A stretch of DNA of 64,000 nucleotides, from the NCBI GenBank assembly GCA_025738555.1, contig JAOVFP010000019.1:1550001-1614000 (forward strand), written 5' to 3'. Below, one piece after another: positions 23,655-35,142 of this stretch. The position numbers were made by a program, and so were the translations under genes. The DNA is from Cyathus striatus. Lineage: Eukaryota > Basidiomycota > Agaricomycetes > Agaricales > Nidulariaceae. The notes below the pieces were generated by a model. That model worked only from the letters and a program-made list of their open reading frames with translations, was not told the origin of the DNA and did not search any database. How positions within the stretch are numbered: the stretch's first letter is position 1; each line of letters begins with the position of its first letter.

Positions 23655-25282
23655 TCACAAGCTTTTCGAATTGCCTGTTATCCTTTTGTACCTGCAAATA
23701 GGTCTCATCCGACTCCCCCAAAAAGGCCAAATATACCCTCTGCGAATCTTCAACAATTCATCTATGCTGAACGATGGATCTTTCGCCTTTCGGAAAAATG
23801 CAGCGACGAAATATGCTGCAACAACGACATAATATGATCGACACACTTCCAGTCCCATATCTTCTATTTCTTTCTTCAGAGCTCGAGATTCATCAAAGAT
23901 CCTCTTGGAGAGATCTGTAATATCATCCTCCGAGTTCCTGGTAATTAGCGAACCAAACGCACGCGGTGACCGAAGGATTTCGGCTTGCAGGTGCAAAGCA
24001 CTAGAGCGTCCTTGAATCTCCATTCGAAATTTGTCTGAGGCGACGACATCGGGGCTGACACAAGATTTGCAAGTACACGCTGGAATTCGATACTTCTCAA
24101 TGACTTTGTCCCGATCTTCAGCGGTCATCTCTATCTCGGTGTACGACGCACATATTTCTTCATCTTTCGCAATGGGACGTACAGCACGGAGACTGAACGA
24201 GAATGAACGAGGGTGAAAAGTGATGAGAGTGTTTGGACGACAACTGGGTGAATATTTTAGTGATAATAGTATTGGATATCCATAAGACGTCACCGGCACC
24301 TGTGATTGATCCTGGAAAGAATATTCCCCATAGCGTTAAACAGTAGCATTCGGTCACATTCAGGGTCCAACATCTGAAGGACGTGTTTGTTGGTCCTTAG
24401 AATCCCGATAACAATACCGGATGGATGGGATGGATACGAATTGGAAAGCTCGAGATGTGAAGCTTGGTTTTCTGGAGTCATCCGGCGAAACAAACAATCC
24501 ATAATCTTTTGAAGTAAGGTGGAAAAGTTGTCATCGGATACATGAGAAGTAGAAGAACGTATAATGTCTGCCCATATGGAAAGAAGAAGCAGTGGACATT
24601 CTGCTACAATCAGGTCGCCGACTTCGATGGGACGATCAGCAAACAACCCACGTCCTTTCGCTTCGGTATGGCCAATATAATAGGGAAGGTCCGAACCAAC
24701 AGTAGGCGGGGAGAGTGGAAAGTCGGGCAATGTGAAGAGGTAGGATTTCAGGCCGCTAGACATGAAACATTGCGAGACGCCATGAGGATCATTGGGGCGC
24801 GGCATGCTGGTGAATACAAAGCTGCTTGGTTCGTGCAGCATATCTTCCGCAGAGTAGTAATCAAGACTCTCATCGAAAGCATGCGGGGCCTGAAATAGTT
24901 CATCTGTATGTGATATCAGTAATAGTGAGCTAATGAGCGTTCAGTAGCATGAACAGCAACTTACCCAGGTCACCAAGTACAACATCCTCTGCGAACATCG
25001 TTAAAAATGCCAAAAGCTACAACAGAGGTAACATAACACACCTGTTACCGGTTCATCTTTGGACGCCGAGGTCGATTCAAAACGACGGCCTGCTTGATCT
25101 CGAATAATCACTCTATGACGCAGAACAGAAAGTACACGACCACCTATGCAAAATTGAGACAACTAAGTGACGAAAGAAAACGCTGACTCATGTAAACCAC
25201 CTGTACTCGTGTGGGATCCAGTGGTGTATCCACAATACTTCATCGATGATTTCGATAGCAATGAGAAAGTGCCTCTCAGCAT
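23655..25282 (-). CDS. SET-domain protein, paralogue C (466 aa)
   Basis: Five exons join in frame with GT-AG introns: 25282-25201, 25143-25042, 24988-24965 (a 24-nt micro-exon), 24903-24300 and 24243-23655. The N-terminus is MLRGTFSLLSKSS, then an acidic stretch DELFQAPHAFDESLDYYSAED. SET-N is GRGLFADRPIEVGDLIVAECP. The SET-I insert leads to NILSRINH, where the phase-2 intron splits the Ser codon. SET-C begins CRPNTLITFHP, followed by IAKDEEICASY and the post-SET CTCKSC. About 120 C-terminal residues follow. Every key residue is present and all junctions keep frame, so it is probably functional; the substrate is unknown. The usual aromatic/Cys post-SET arrangement argues for methyltransferase activity by family inference only. 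Confidence 0.85.
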
Positions 25283-26411
25283 GATATATCGAGGTGGAAA
25301 GGAGAAGAGACAGAGAATTCAGGGTTAAGAAGACTTATATGTGTGAGATGACACCTAAATCTGTTGAGATAAGAACTTCAGACGTCGAGGAATAACCGGT
25401 CCGAATGAGCTGAGCAACAAGTACCTTAGAGGTCAGGCCTTCAGGCCTAGGATTCTTTTGGATCGAAATTATCAGTTCTTGATAGCTTAGTAAGACGCCC
25501 GACTCGTGCTCTCCTAATTCGATGGACTTCTGGTTTGCACTTGGTTCGAAACGTTTCATGTATCCACCGCTGAACTCATACCTGAGGTTACTGGCCAGCA
25601 CGTACATATCACAATCCAGTACTAGAGAATCTCACTACGAGGTTTCTTTTTTCTGTTAATTATAAAGAGGAATTTATGCTTCGGAGCCTGAAGGCAATTA
25701 AATTGAAGCAAAATCGCACACACACACACACAGTAAGGCTGGCCGCTGCAGTGCCTTGCAGGCTCAAACAGCCCAGCATCGTTCCTGTCCGAGTCTTAGA
25801 TCTCTGTGGGCATTAGTAAGAAAATTTTATCGTTCAAGTCATAGTATCGACAAAATAATCGTCAGTTGAGATGAAGGATTAGAGTAGCTGGGAATGTGAG
25901 AGCACCATTGTTGAATGTGGCCCGGTTGCGACTTAGGACTTCGTACCTGGCAACTTAGCCGCCCGCGTGCTGCGGCGTGCATGCGTGGTGGCCTCGCCGT
26001 CGGGGCTCAGGTTGACGTTGTTTATTCTAAGCGATAATGGTAAATACATCAACATTACAATATCAAGGCCAAGCGCCACGAACGCCACTGGGCGCGTGAC
26101 AACACAAGTTCTACCTCAACTCCACCTTCAGTGCTGTTTATTGCTTTCTGGTTGTTTTCTGGTTCTCTTTCACATTTATTAGCACCCGCAATTTTTGACT
26201 AAGTATACCAGTTTCACAGGGAATATCAATCCTACCATCTATAACGACAGTTTGCTTTCTGCTGTGGAAAAGATTTGTAACAGCTTAAAGTAAGTGACGT
26301 GTTCATTCGTAACCTACTATTTTTTTCTTTCTGAGTCCTAACATAAGTTGATTACTAGGGGCTGTATTTGTGAAGTTTTAAACCAAAGTACACCAACGTT
26401 GACCAGCCCGC
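25283..26411. other. intergenic between divergent SET C and F-box gene
   Basis: No gene recognised. It contains a (CA)n microsatellite at about 25716-25732. The 5' regions of two divergently transcribed genes must lie here. Confidence 0.5.
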
Positions 26412-27809
26412 ATGAGTATGACACGTCACAACACTGACATTTCTCTCGGGACTCGCCTACTCCATACGCCGCCCGAAATAATTGAAGAAATTTTTGCAAA
26501 CGCATGCATCGTAGACTTCGACGGCTTATCCCAGCCTACAACTGCGTTAAAACTCGGTTCTGTATGCAAGGCATGGCGCGAAATAGCTTGGTCGATACCG
26601 CAGTTATGGTCAAACATAATTATAACGGCCTCATCTTTAACTCGTACCCAACTGGAGCTTCTCAACATGTGGCTACAAAATTCGAGAGCTCGGCCACTGT
26701 CAATATGTCTCAATCCTGTCGATAACTTTACGACTCCGGCAGAATGGGATCGCAATCCGCCGACATCTGCGCTCAGAGAGCTAGTTAAACATTGTGAACG
26801 ATGGGAATATCTGGACATTTTTATCCCATGTAATGCAAAGAGCCGCTTTGTCAAAGTCCTTGGGAGAGTTCGTGATCGTGTTCCTCTCCTACGTGACCTG
26901 AAACTCAGACACCTTGAATATTTGGAAACACCTCGCGCGCAGTTGGACATGTTCAAAAATGTTCATCGTCTTACACGATTCACTGTTGAACTACTGTATC
27001 TGGATACCATAACGATTCCATGGACCAATCTAACGTCACTCAGCGCACACCTATCGGCACAAGAGTGTGTAGAAGCTCTCTCCCGCTGCCCAAATCTAGT
27101 GGATTGCATTTTATTCTCCGCATTCGACGCCTACGAGGATGAAGCCAACTTCCGCTTTACATTTCCCCCTTCTTCAATGGTCTCTTTGCAAAATCTAGTC
27201 TCACTAAGCATAACCAATACTGACGCGGACGACATTACTCTTATATTGCAACATATTCGCTGTCCTGCTCTTCAGAAGCTTTGCTTAGAAGCTTCTCCCG
27301 GTTGGAGGAATTTAGACTTCGAATGGAATGTGATAGAAGAATTTATCAGGAGGTCCGCATGTGCAATAGAAACGTTGCTGTTGAAAGGAAGGCTCCTAGG
27401 AAATTCCATTCTCGATATTCTCGATATATGCCCGAGTCTCCGATCATTGCACCTAGAGCGCATCAAAAAGGACTCTGAATCGGCTACGGGCGAAGATGAA
27501 TTATTAGTGGCTCTAATAGATAAACTGGATCTTGCCAATTTCAGCGAACCAGCATCATTTCTTCCTCGGCTTAAAAAGCTGAGATGTATTACACCGCACG
27601 CTGAACATGACTTTTTGCGGATAGTCGAAGTGCTTCGCAAGAGGTGGGACATGTCTAAAAGAGACATGTTGCAGTCGAAAGTCGTTTTATTTGAAGGAAG
27701 ATTTGGATTGGATGATCATTTCTCCCATGTTGTTATTGGAGGTGATCCGTTAGTCAAAGGAATTCGTGTATGGTTCGAAGGGATAGATTTGCGAAAGGAT
27801 TTGAGGTAA
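26412..27809 (+). CDS. F-box / LRR-like protein, 465 aa
   Basis: Single uninterrupted frame. Residues about 15-70 form an F-box typical of agaricomycetes: LLHTPPEIIEEIFANACI, then GSVCKAWREIAWSIPQLWSNI, ending in the characteristic PxLWS. The rest contains irregular leucine-rich segments (for example CPALQKLCLEA and CPSLRSLHLERI) consistent with a leucine-rich substrate-binding region. Such proteins are expected to recruit targets to an SCF (Skp1-cullin) ubiquitin ligase; the target here is unknown. A broken paralogue lies at 31253. Both share upstream sequence (AAAGTAAGTGAYGTGT), so they arose by duplication including the promoter side. The start was chosen as the first ATG before the F-box. 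Confidence 0.85.
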   Translation: MSMTRHNTDISLGTRLLHTPPEIIEEIFANACIVDFDGLSQPTTALKLGSVCKAWREIAWSIPQLWSNIIITASSLTRTQLELLNMWLQNSRARPLSICLNPVDNFTTPAEWDRNPPTSALRELVKHCERWEYLDIFIPCNAKSRFVKVLGRVRDRVPLLRDLKLRHLEYLETPRAQLDMFKNVHRLTRFTVELLYLDTITIPWTNLTSLSAHLSAQECVEALSRCPNLVDCILFSAFDAYEDEANFRFTFPPSSMVSLQNLVSLSITNTDADDITLILQHIRCPALQKLCLEASPGWRNLDFEWNVIEEFIRRSACAIETLLLKGRLLGNSILDILDICPSLRSLHLERIKKDSESATGEDELLVALIDKLDLANFSEPASFLPRLKKLRCITPHAEHDFLRIVEVLRKRWDMSKRDMLQSKVVLFEGRFGLDDHFSHVVIGGDPLVKGIRVWFEGIDLRKDLR

Positions 27810-28027
27810 TGCAGGATTTATAACCCCCTGGTAGTCAGGTTTCTCTTCGATCTCATAAATAAGTAGTTGTTTCTAAAAGTACATAATATTCATACTTTAC
27901 CCTCATTGGCTTTGATTTAATTGTTTTCGATCACACTCGAATTTCATCATTTAACCATTTTATGTCTTACCTGAAGTTACACACTGCCTTAGCTTATTTA
28001 TGATTGTTTCTGTAGAGGAAACAATGA

Positions 28028-28505
28028 GCTTGAGGCCTAAACAAAGAAATTGTAAGCGAGTCGGTTGAACATCCGTTCGGCCTGGGTGTTCTAAGGCATC
28101 GAGAAGGGGGCAAATGTAAACTTGGATTGCCAATGTGTAGGTACAGGGATTTTATAGAAATTTAAAATAAAGAGTGTACTTAATGAGGAATGGTTAATAA
28201 AACAGAAATTAAGAGTGTTTAAATCGTAGATTTATGAAAGAAAATGGTAAGGTATGAAACCGAAAACATACCAATGAATAGAAAGAAAGTTTAAAGAATA
28301 AAACTTGAGTAGAAACAAACACGGCCTTTGGTAACACTAATTCCGGTATTCTGTGGAGCTTGGTAGTGCGCAGTATCGATGATCTTGAGTAATTGTGGCG
28401 TCTGAGCTATGCAAGAGAGTGTCGGCGTTGGAGGGAAATGAGGGAGAGCGCGAGAGTGCACGCGCACAAACGCGTCGACGCACGCATCAGCTGATTACGT
28501 AATGA
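28028..28505. repeat. dispersed ~480-bp repeat, copy 2
   Basis: Second long copy of the repeat at 1250-1745, in the same orientation. Both start at TGAxxCCTAAACA and end at ATCAGCTGATTACGTAATG; flanks then diverge. No coding frame. Likely a retroelement relic such as a solo LTR. Confidence 0.65.
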
Positions 28506-29146
28506 GATCGGTAAAATATCGGATTTTGTGGTGCAGGCGAAATGCCTGCTCTACAGTTTCAGACACGGAATTTTTTTTGAATATATCAGATTTTAGCTTC
28601 ATGTGAGTAAAACTACAAAATCCACATTGGCTTCGTGGAGGCTCAAGGTGGAGACGGAAATGATCGAAGAGATGTCGAAGTGTTTGGAGCCTAAACATCC
28701 ATTACGTATTCGTCTAGATCACAGTCGTATCTCTAGTTAATATTCGTTATCAACTATCCACACTCCGCTCTCCTTACTGTTCACTAGCACTACTCACATA
28801 CTTTTCTCAAAATGAACATCATCGAAAACTCGCACTACGATGCCAACACAAGCTCTAGCTTCGAATTGGTCTATGTGTCATCGAGGTTTTTGAATGGAAG
28901 TTCAGTGAGTTAGTATATGACGCGTGGATGTCTCAGAGAAGCATAGCAAGCAGTGCTTCCATCCAACTGGCTCTGGCCCTTCTGCGGGTAATGTCGAAAC
29001 GTGGTCACCCTCATTCTTAAGAAGTATATTTGGGGACAAGGTCAAATTCTCCCTTCCTTTCGTTTCACTCGTACGATTCAAACCTGGCTGCTCTGCTGAA
29101 TTTCTCTCACTAAGCGTCTATCATATTTCTGCCCATACAAGTCAGC
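28506..29146. other. no confident gene
   Basis: A frame at 28924-29160 precedes SET paralogue D and could hold an extra 5' exon or leader, but nothing supports it. Some retroelement-like sequence near 28530-28560 (GCAGGCGAAATGCCTGCTCT). Confidence 0.4.
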
Positions 29147-30597
29147 ATGAAGCACAGTGAATCCAGCGACACTCGACTCAAGAATACTGCCTCACCTCCG
29201 GCTATCCTTGATGATCACTGTGACGCACAAATCGTGAATTTTAGTATGTCAATTTCTCTCGCTTCATTGTTCAGTACCATTAGATTCTTATCAATTCGAT
29301 ATAAATTCATTCCCGGACTCACTTCGAAGCCTGTGTAGAACATCACCCATCCAAGAAAATCGATTACCCAGACAACGCACTCGTTGCCACGCGCATGCAA
29401 GGTACTGAGTGCATCCTAGCGGCAAGCGTTAAGCGCAAGATCCTTAGCACCACATACTTTTCTAAAGATCTTCCTCCGACCGACTCGACACCTACCTATG
29501 AGCTCAAGAATACCGGTAGCTCGATGGGACTCGGAATGTTCGCTGCTCGAAACTTTAAATTGGGTGACTTGATACTAGTCGAACAGCCAATTCTTATTGT
29601 CCCAGAGAAAGTAGATTTAGCGGGAATTTGAGATTTCGCTGCTTTGCTACCTGCGGACTTGCTGTCTCCGTATAGTGGACCTGAATCCTTCGTCCCACTT
29701 GAGGTCTATAGGTCACTCTTACAGCTAGCGGTTGGACGGCTTAACGAAGAGAACAAGAAAGCGTTCTTGCAGCTTTCAAACGCTTATTCGACGGATGGGT
29801 CTGGAGGAGGCAGGTTTTCTGCCATAGCAGAAACGCATGGATTCCGTATTACCCAAGCTAGTGACATGGACGACTTTCTTGACGGCATAAAGAGTCCCGA
29901 GAATGAGAAGGATAACTATCTGTCGTCGTATTGCTATATCACAAAGGAGATCTCTCGTATCAACCATAGGTTCGTTATCGTTTTCTACCATTTTCTATGT
30001 TTATGTTCAGTTGACATTATAAACCCACTATCTAGTTGTGTCCCTAATAGTGCTATCGTTTTCGACGTGGCATCTTTCGCCATCTACCTTCGTGCCGGAA
30101 AGAATATACGTAGGGGCGAACAGATTTTCATAAATTACGGAAGCCCCGTCAGCCAGACCTCTGCTCAAAGGAAAGCATCTCTCCTAGCCCGGTATCAATT
30201 CGACTGCACCTGCCCTATTTGTTCCCTGTCTCCACCAGATCTTGCAGCTTGTGATAAGCTATGCACATCTCTCTCGTCCCGAATAAGCGCCGCTTGGAAC
30301 AAACATTTTCCGAATGGTGACTGGATGTTAATGCTGAATCCGAGCTCAGGACACCCAGTTAACAACGAGGTACAGGGCATTCTCAACGATATGGAACGCT
30401 GGGGGATGGAAGTCAGCGAATGTTACGCCAACACACTGAAACTTGTCGTTTCTAGCACACTTAGAGATTCGAGTTCATATCATGAGGAGATGTGGAAGAA
30501 ATGCAGCACTTTTGATTTGGTATTAAAGGGCGAGATGGATCTGCATAGATTGATGACCATTTATTCTCTTGAAGAAAGTTCCAAGTCGCTTGAGTAG
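29147..30597 (+). pseudogene. SET-domain family, paralogue D, with in-frame TGA
   Basis: Three exons join in frame: 29147-29243, 29339-29969 and 30036-30597. The product would be about 430 codons. Hallmarks: DYPDNALVATRM, VKRKILSTTYF, SET-N GLGMFAARNFKLGDLILVEQ, EISRINH, split NHS, then CVPNSAIVFD, IRRGEQIFINY and post-SET CTCPIC plus the lineage motif DLAACD. One TGA (29629-29631) interrupts exon 2 just after VDLAGI. Reading continues cleanly in the same frame on the far side, and everything else looks selected. This suggests a very recent nonsense mutation, a sequence error, or stop readthrough. The N-terminus (MKHSESSDTR) lacks the basic leader of B, E and G. Confidence 0.8.
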
Positions 30598-31252
30598 AGT
30601 TTTGTGCAGTGAGCTACGATATACATTTCTTGTTCGATGTTGTGATGTGATGAAGAATACAATCATATTTTGATCATAAGCAATATCTGAATCCTGAGTT
30701 AACAAACGTTACAACATATAAATGTCTCGTTTTGTTTTTTCCAATACAAGTAAATGGCACTGTGGGTCATATAGTCATCAGCAACACACTGTATGTAGAG
30801 GTGTTACCATTATTTAGCGGATACAGCCTCTTCTAGATCTTCGCCCCTTCAACTTATCGCACTTACATCATGATCGATTGATTGCTTACTTGTTCATTGT
30901 TTGCCATGAACGATGGTTACAAACAACTACTTACGTAATATAAACAAACCACAAACAAGTCACAAATGCTATGTGGTGACATGCATTGACAACGATTTGA
31001 TGTTGATTTGATGTTCCTAGGTTCTTCAATGTTCAATATTTCAATATTCAATTTTCGCACTCTTGGCTCGCACATGACCAGAAATTATCATGTTCACAGT
31101 CGAAAATTCCATATTCAGTTCTTGTTACTAAGTACGGGCAGCTGGCAGTAACTGAGGTACATCAGGAAACACGGACTCTGCCTGGCAAAAGTAAGTGATG
31201 TGTCATACCTAGCCTATTTCTCTTCTTCTCATACAACAGTCGTACCAACAGT
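30598..31252. other. intergenic; duplicated F-box 5' flank at right end
   Basis: No gene recognised. The segment near 31186-31200 (AAAAGTAAGTGATGTGT) matches the 5' flank of the intact F-box gene near 26287. Confidence 0.5.
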
Positions 31253-31680
31253 TTGACCACTTCTATAAATCACAGGGTTGTTGCGCATAGTTACCTAACA
31301 ATTGGGTCTCGGCTACTTCGCATGCCATCCGAAATTATTGAGGAAATTTTCGTAAACGTGTGTATTGCATTCTTCGATAAAGATGACAATTTAACTCAAG
31401 GAATGAATCCATTTACATTAGGAACGGCGTACAAGGCATGGCGAATCATAGTTTGGTCCATCCCATAGTTGTGGTCCACTACCATTATCCTAAAGTTTTC
31501 AGTGCAACAATTGTGGGCAACAGAATCTTCTCAAAGTTTGACTTAAAAATTCAAGTTCCAGCCCCCTATTGATATATTTCAATCCCGGCATTCAATGGAC
31601 ATCTAATGATTGGGAAGAACTCACCAACAACCGTCGCATCAACTGCTTATGCTTTTGGTCCATGATTCAGGTAACTTTCA
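31253..31680 (+). pseudogene. F-box protein pseudogene, paralogue of 26412-27809
   Basis: The readable part gives SRLLRMPSEIIEEIFVNVCI and LGTAYKAWRIIVWSIP, clearly paralogous to the intact F-box gene. It then meets a TAG (31466-31468) where the intact gene has a CAG Gln in SIPQLW. After frame changes, IYFNPGIQWTSNDWEEL corresponds to ICLNPVDNFTTPAEWDR of the intact copy. No ATG is in phase at its start. Only the first quarter of the gene is present, so it is a truncated dead duplicate between SET paralogues D and E. Confidence 0.75.
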
Positions 31681-31887
31681 ATCAAGATTAAACACTGGTC
31701 AGAATAAAGAAAAAGAGTTGACACGTGGAAGATACTTGCGTTTATTACTTAAATCTGTGGCCTTCCGTTTGATGCCTACAGACTGCAAAATCAAGTTATA
31801 TAAAACAACAGGTCGCATCTAACTTCTCTCTCTTGACTACGAGTTGGTCTCTCTGAATCTTTCCCATATTCGCTGTTACTATTCAAG

Positions 31888-33307
31888 ATGAAGCGCGGTT
31901 TTCTGTTGAAAAGATCACTTCAGGAAAGGTCGAAGGCTGCGGGTAGTGATAAAATCGATGAAACCCCTGTTTCAAGAACTTCCATCCCTCCTGCCGGTCT
32001 AGGAGACCACCCTGACTACCGGGTTGTCGGTTTCCGTACGAAAATTTCCAGCTTTCATCCTTCAAAAGTATATCTCATTCCGTGATTCTAGGGTATCATA
32101 AAATTCAGTATGAGACAGAAGTCATCTACCACTCGTTTACAAAGCTTGACTACCCGGACAATGCGCTCATCGTAACTAGAATACCAAATACATCGACCGA
32201 ACCAAGCACAGAACTAGTCGTTTGTGCTGATGTTAAGCGCAAAATCCTCAATACTCCCGGCTTCCCCTCGCCCCTTCCCCTTCAATGCGAACCTCCTGCA
32301 TATGAAATCAAACACACAGGTACTGATATGGGTCTTGGGATGTTCGCCACTAGAAACCTTGAAGTTGGTGACTTGATCGTGATCGAGCGACCTTTGATAG
32401 TGGTTCCAGATCATATCGATCTATCGGGGGTACCAGGTTGCCATTCATATATGCTCAAACTTTCCGGGAATACTCATTCAATTATGCCTGCTTCGTTGTT
32501 TAATGGACTTGTACAGGTGGCTCTTGGACGAATGAGTGAAGAGAATGCGAGGGCTTTTAGGGGGCTTGCAAATTCTCATAATGATAATATTACGGGCATT
32601 ATTTGGACGAATGGTTTCAAAGCTTATCAATTTGAAAATGTCGATGAGGAATTGAAGCCTTCTTACAGCTTTGTATTGAATGTGATGTCACGTATCAACC
32701 ATAGGTTCGTCTTTATGCTTCTTACGACTTCCGTGTGGTATCTGATGCTACCAATAGCTGCACTCCTAATTCCATGTACGCATTCGACATGCCTTCTTTC
32801 GCATTCTACGTTCGTGCTGGGAAGATTATCGAGAAGGGCGAACAGATCTTCATTAGTTACCATGAGGAACACGAAAACACCTTTGCCGAGCGAAAAGCAT
32901 TCCTCCGGAAATACAGTATCAACTGTACTTGCCCCATCTGTTCCCTACCGCCGAAAGACCTTGCAGCCTGTGACGCGTTCCGTGCCTCCCTTTCGTCCCG
33001 TATTGGCGATCTAGACGAAAAGTGTTCTTTATTTCTTGCATCATGTCTTAACCAGAATTCAGAACTTCCAAAGGAAGTAGATAAGAATATTGCGATCTCA
33101 TTGCTGGACAAAGCGAACAGCATTTTGACCAACATGGAGCGTTGGGGAATGGACGTAAATCTTTTTTATATGCGAACTCTATTTATGGTGAGCTCTGTCT
33201 GTACTCGATTACAGTTTTCAGATGTGAGCTATGTCAAGAAGGGTGTTGACGCGTATATGAAGGCCGAAAGCCTCTGGAGAGGGTTTACCGGGCAGGAGGT
33301 AGTATAA
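31888..33307 (+). CDS. SET-domain protein, paralogue E (436 aa)
   Basis: Three exons: 31888-32035, 32092-32704 and 32758-33307, all joining in frame. The N-terminus MKRGFLLKRSLQERSK is the family leader. Then come KLDYPDNALIVTRIP, VKRKILNTPGFPSPLPLQ, SET-N GLGMFATRNLEVGDLIVIER, the insert with RAFRGLANSHNDN, and VMSRINH. The catalytic-site Ser codon is split by the 53-nt phase-2 intron; SET-C is CTPNSMYAFD, then IEKGEQIFISY, post-SET CTCPIC and DLAACDAFRASLSSRI. The C-terminal ~110 residues include MERWGMDVN. All key residues are intact. It is the best-preserved member of the A/D/E/G branch and the natural reference for judging its relatives. Predicted SAM-dependent protein methyltransferase-like; substrate unknown. 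Confidence 0.9.
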
Positions 33308-35142
33308 CATTCCTAAGTAGCCGGGGCATGAATATTAGGGTTGGAATCTTGTTGTAATATATAATGAATTAGTATGTAGTGACTATTAAGATTGTGGCTT
33401 GGAGTAGCCCATTGTTTGTTAATGCGGCTACTGTAATTGTGGATTTCAATTCACAACGTCATAGATCGCCATCATGTCAATTAGCTGGCTGCAACTTTTG
33501 CATTTTATAGCTATCGGCCTCCTTTTTGCTATTTTTGATTAGGGTACGGATGGTTGAGATAGTGAGAATAAGGCAAGTGAAAGAGTCGAAGCGAACAACG
33601 AAGGCGATGAAATAGTCGAAAGGCTTGATCGATGAGGTGGTCGGTTCGTTTAGTTGTATTTTTTATTATCACCAAATCATAATCCTCGGTCAATAAGATG
33701 CCATATTGTGAGATGATTAAAATCCCTCAGAAAGTCTTACTACATCTAGTAAATCAATCTTCTATTTATATTTCCCTACAATGCGAGATAAAGTTATTAA
33801 CCATGTTCGGATGGCAATAAGGGGTGGGCTTACAACACGACTGGTCTTCAAATGAAGTGTGAAGAGGGATCCGAGTCCATGTCGTGATCTCCAGGCAGAC
33901 GGTATAAACGATGCACACCCTTGTTTGAAGTTATTGCAACCCTTTCTGAATTCTGAAGTATTGCCCTTTTTCTATTCGGACTGCTCAAACGAAGTACGCC
34001 GTCTTTACGGTGAGCTACCACAGGTATTGCATATGCGCATTGGATCATGGCGATAATGCAGATTAGGAACTGTCAAAATCGTTTAGCGTAGGAATGCTGA
34101 TTATGCAATAGCCAAGTACCAAAGCCTGTCGTCGCATTTTGTGTCGCGTAGCAATGAAGTTTAAAGAAATAAGACACTAAGGAAGAGAACCAGCTCTTGG
34201 AGAATCAGAATAATTGTACAAGCATTTAAAGGAATATGGATTTTTGATTAACGCTGGAAGCTTTTCATACTAATATGGTTGAAACTACGATATTTTGTTA
34301 CGAATGCGATGTTGGTGTTGATTCTTCTCGTTCATAGGGTAATGCTCGTGAGTATTGATTGGTTAGTATAGCGACAGCTGCGCCAGTGAGGTCTGCACAG
34401 GAAAATATCACGGAACTAGTACGAATGCCATGTAAACCTGTGCACAGTATCAATAACAAGAGCTCTGGGAATCACTTTAGCAAGAGATGTCAGATCCAGC
34501 GATCTCGGTCGTCCCATCGTGCCACGCGAGACTGTTCCCAGGAGGGCGGCATTCTGCGGCTGTTTCAGAATTCCATCAATTTGTACTGCTCGGCATCCGG
34601 CTCGAGCTGCTTGACTGAATATTAAAACTAAATGTGTTAATAGATAATTACATATAGTAACTATGTATATACACTGAATATAAGCTGAATAGTCAACGTT
34701 CAACTATAAACATCGTGAGCCGAAGCTGTCGAAGAACTTATACTAATAATATTAGCACAACGGAAGATTATGTCATGGCACAAGGCCGCCTGATTACCCT
34801 AATGCAAGCTGTGTTTGCTACCAGAAGATCATCAATAACAAGTTGTGCCTACCAGTTGGCGCTTAACGAACGTTTATCATCGTCGATCTCTGCATGATTC
34901 TTTCCACATGGTCGCATATTCGCGCGGCTCACATATTGTTATATCATCACCAAGTAGAGGACTCAGGAGAATTATTTGGATTTGAGCGGGATATTGATTA
35001 CAGTAGTATAATCCTGTAAAGTAGGTGTAATGCAAAAGTAGGTGCAATGCATATATTTATATATCTAAGTCGAATGCACGATCCATTAAAGTAGTAGAGT
35101 AGAGTAAACGAAAAGCTCGAGTATTTCATGTTGTAAAGTCCA
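33308..35142. other. no gene seen
   Basis: AT-rich with scattered short frames, none recognised. It contains one copy of the AGAGAACCAGCTCTTGGA motif near 34188. Confidence 0.45.
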
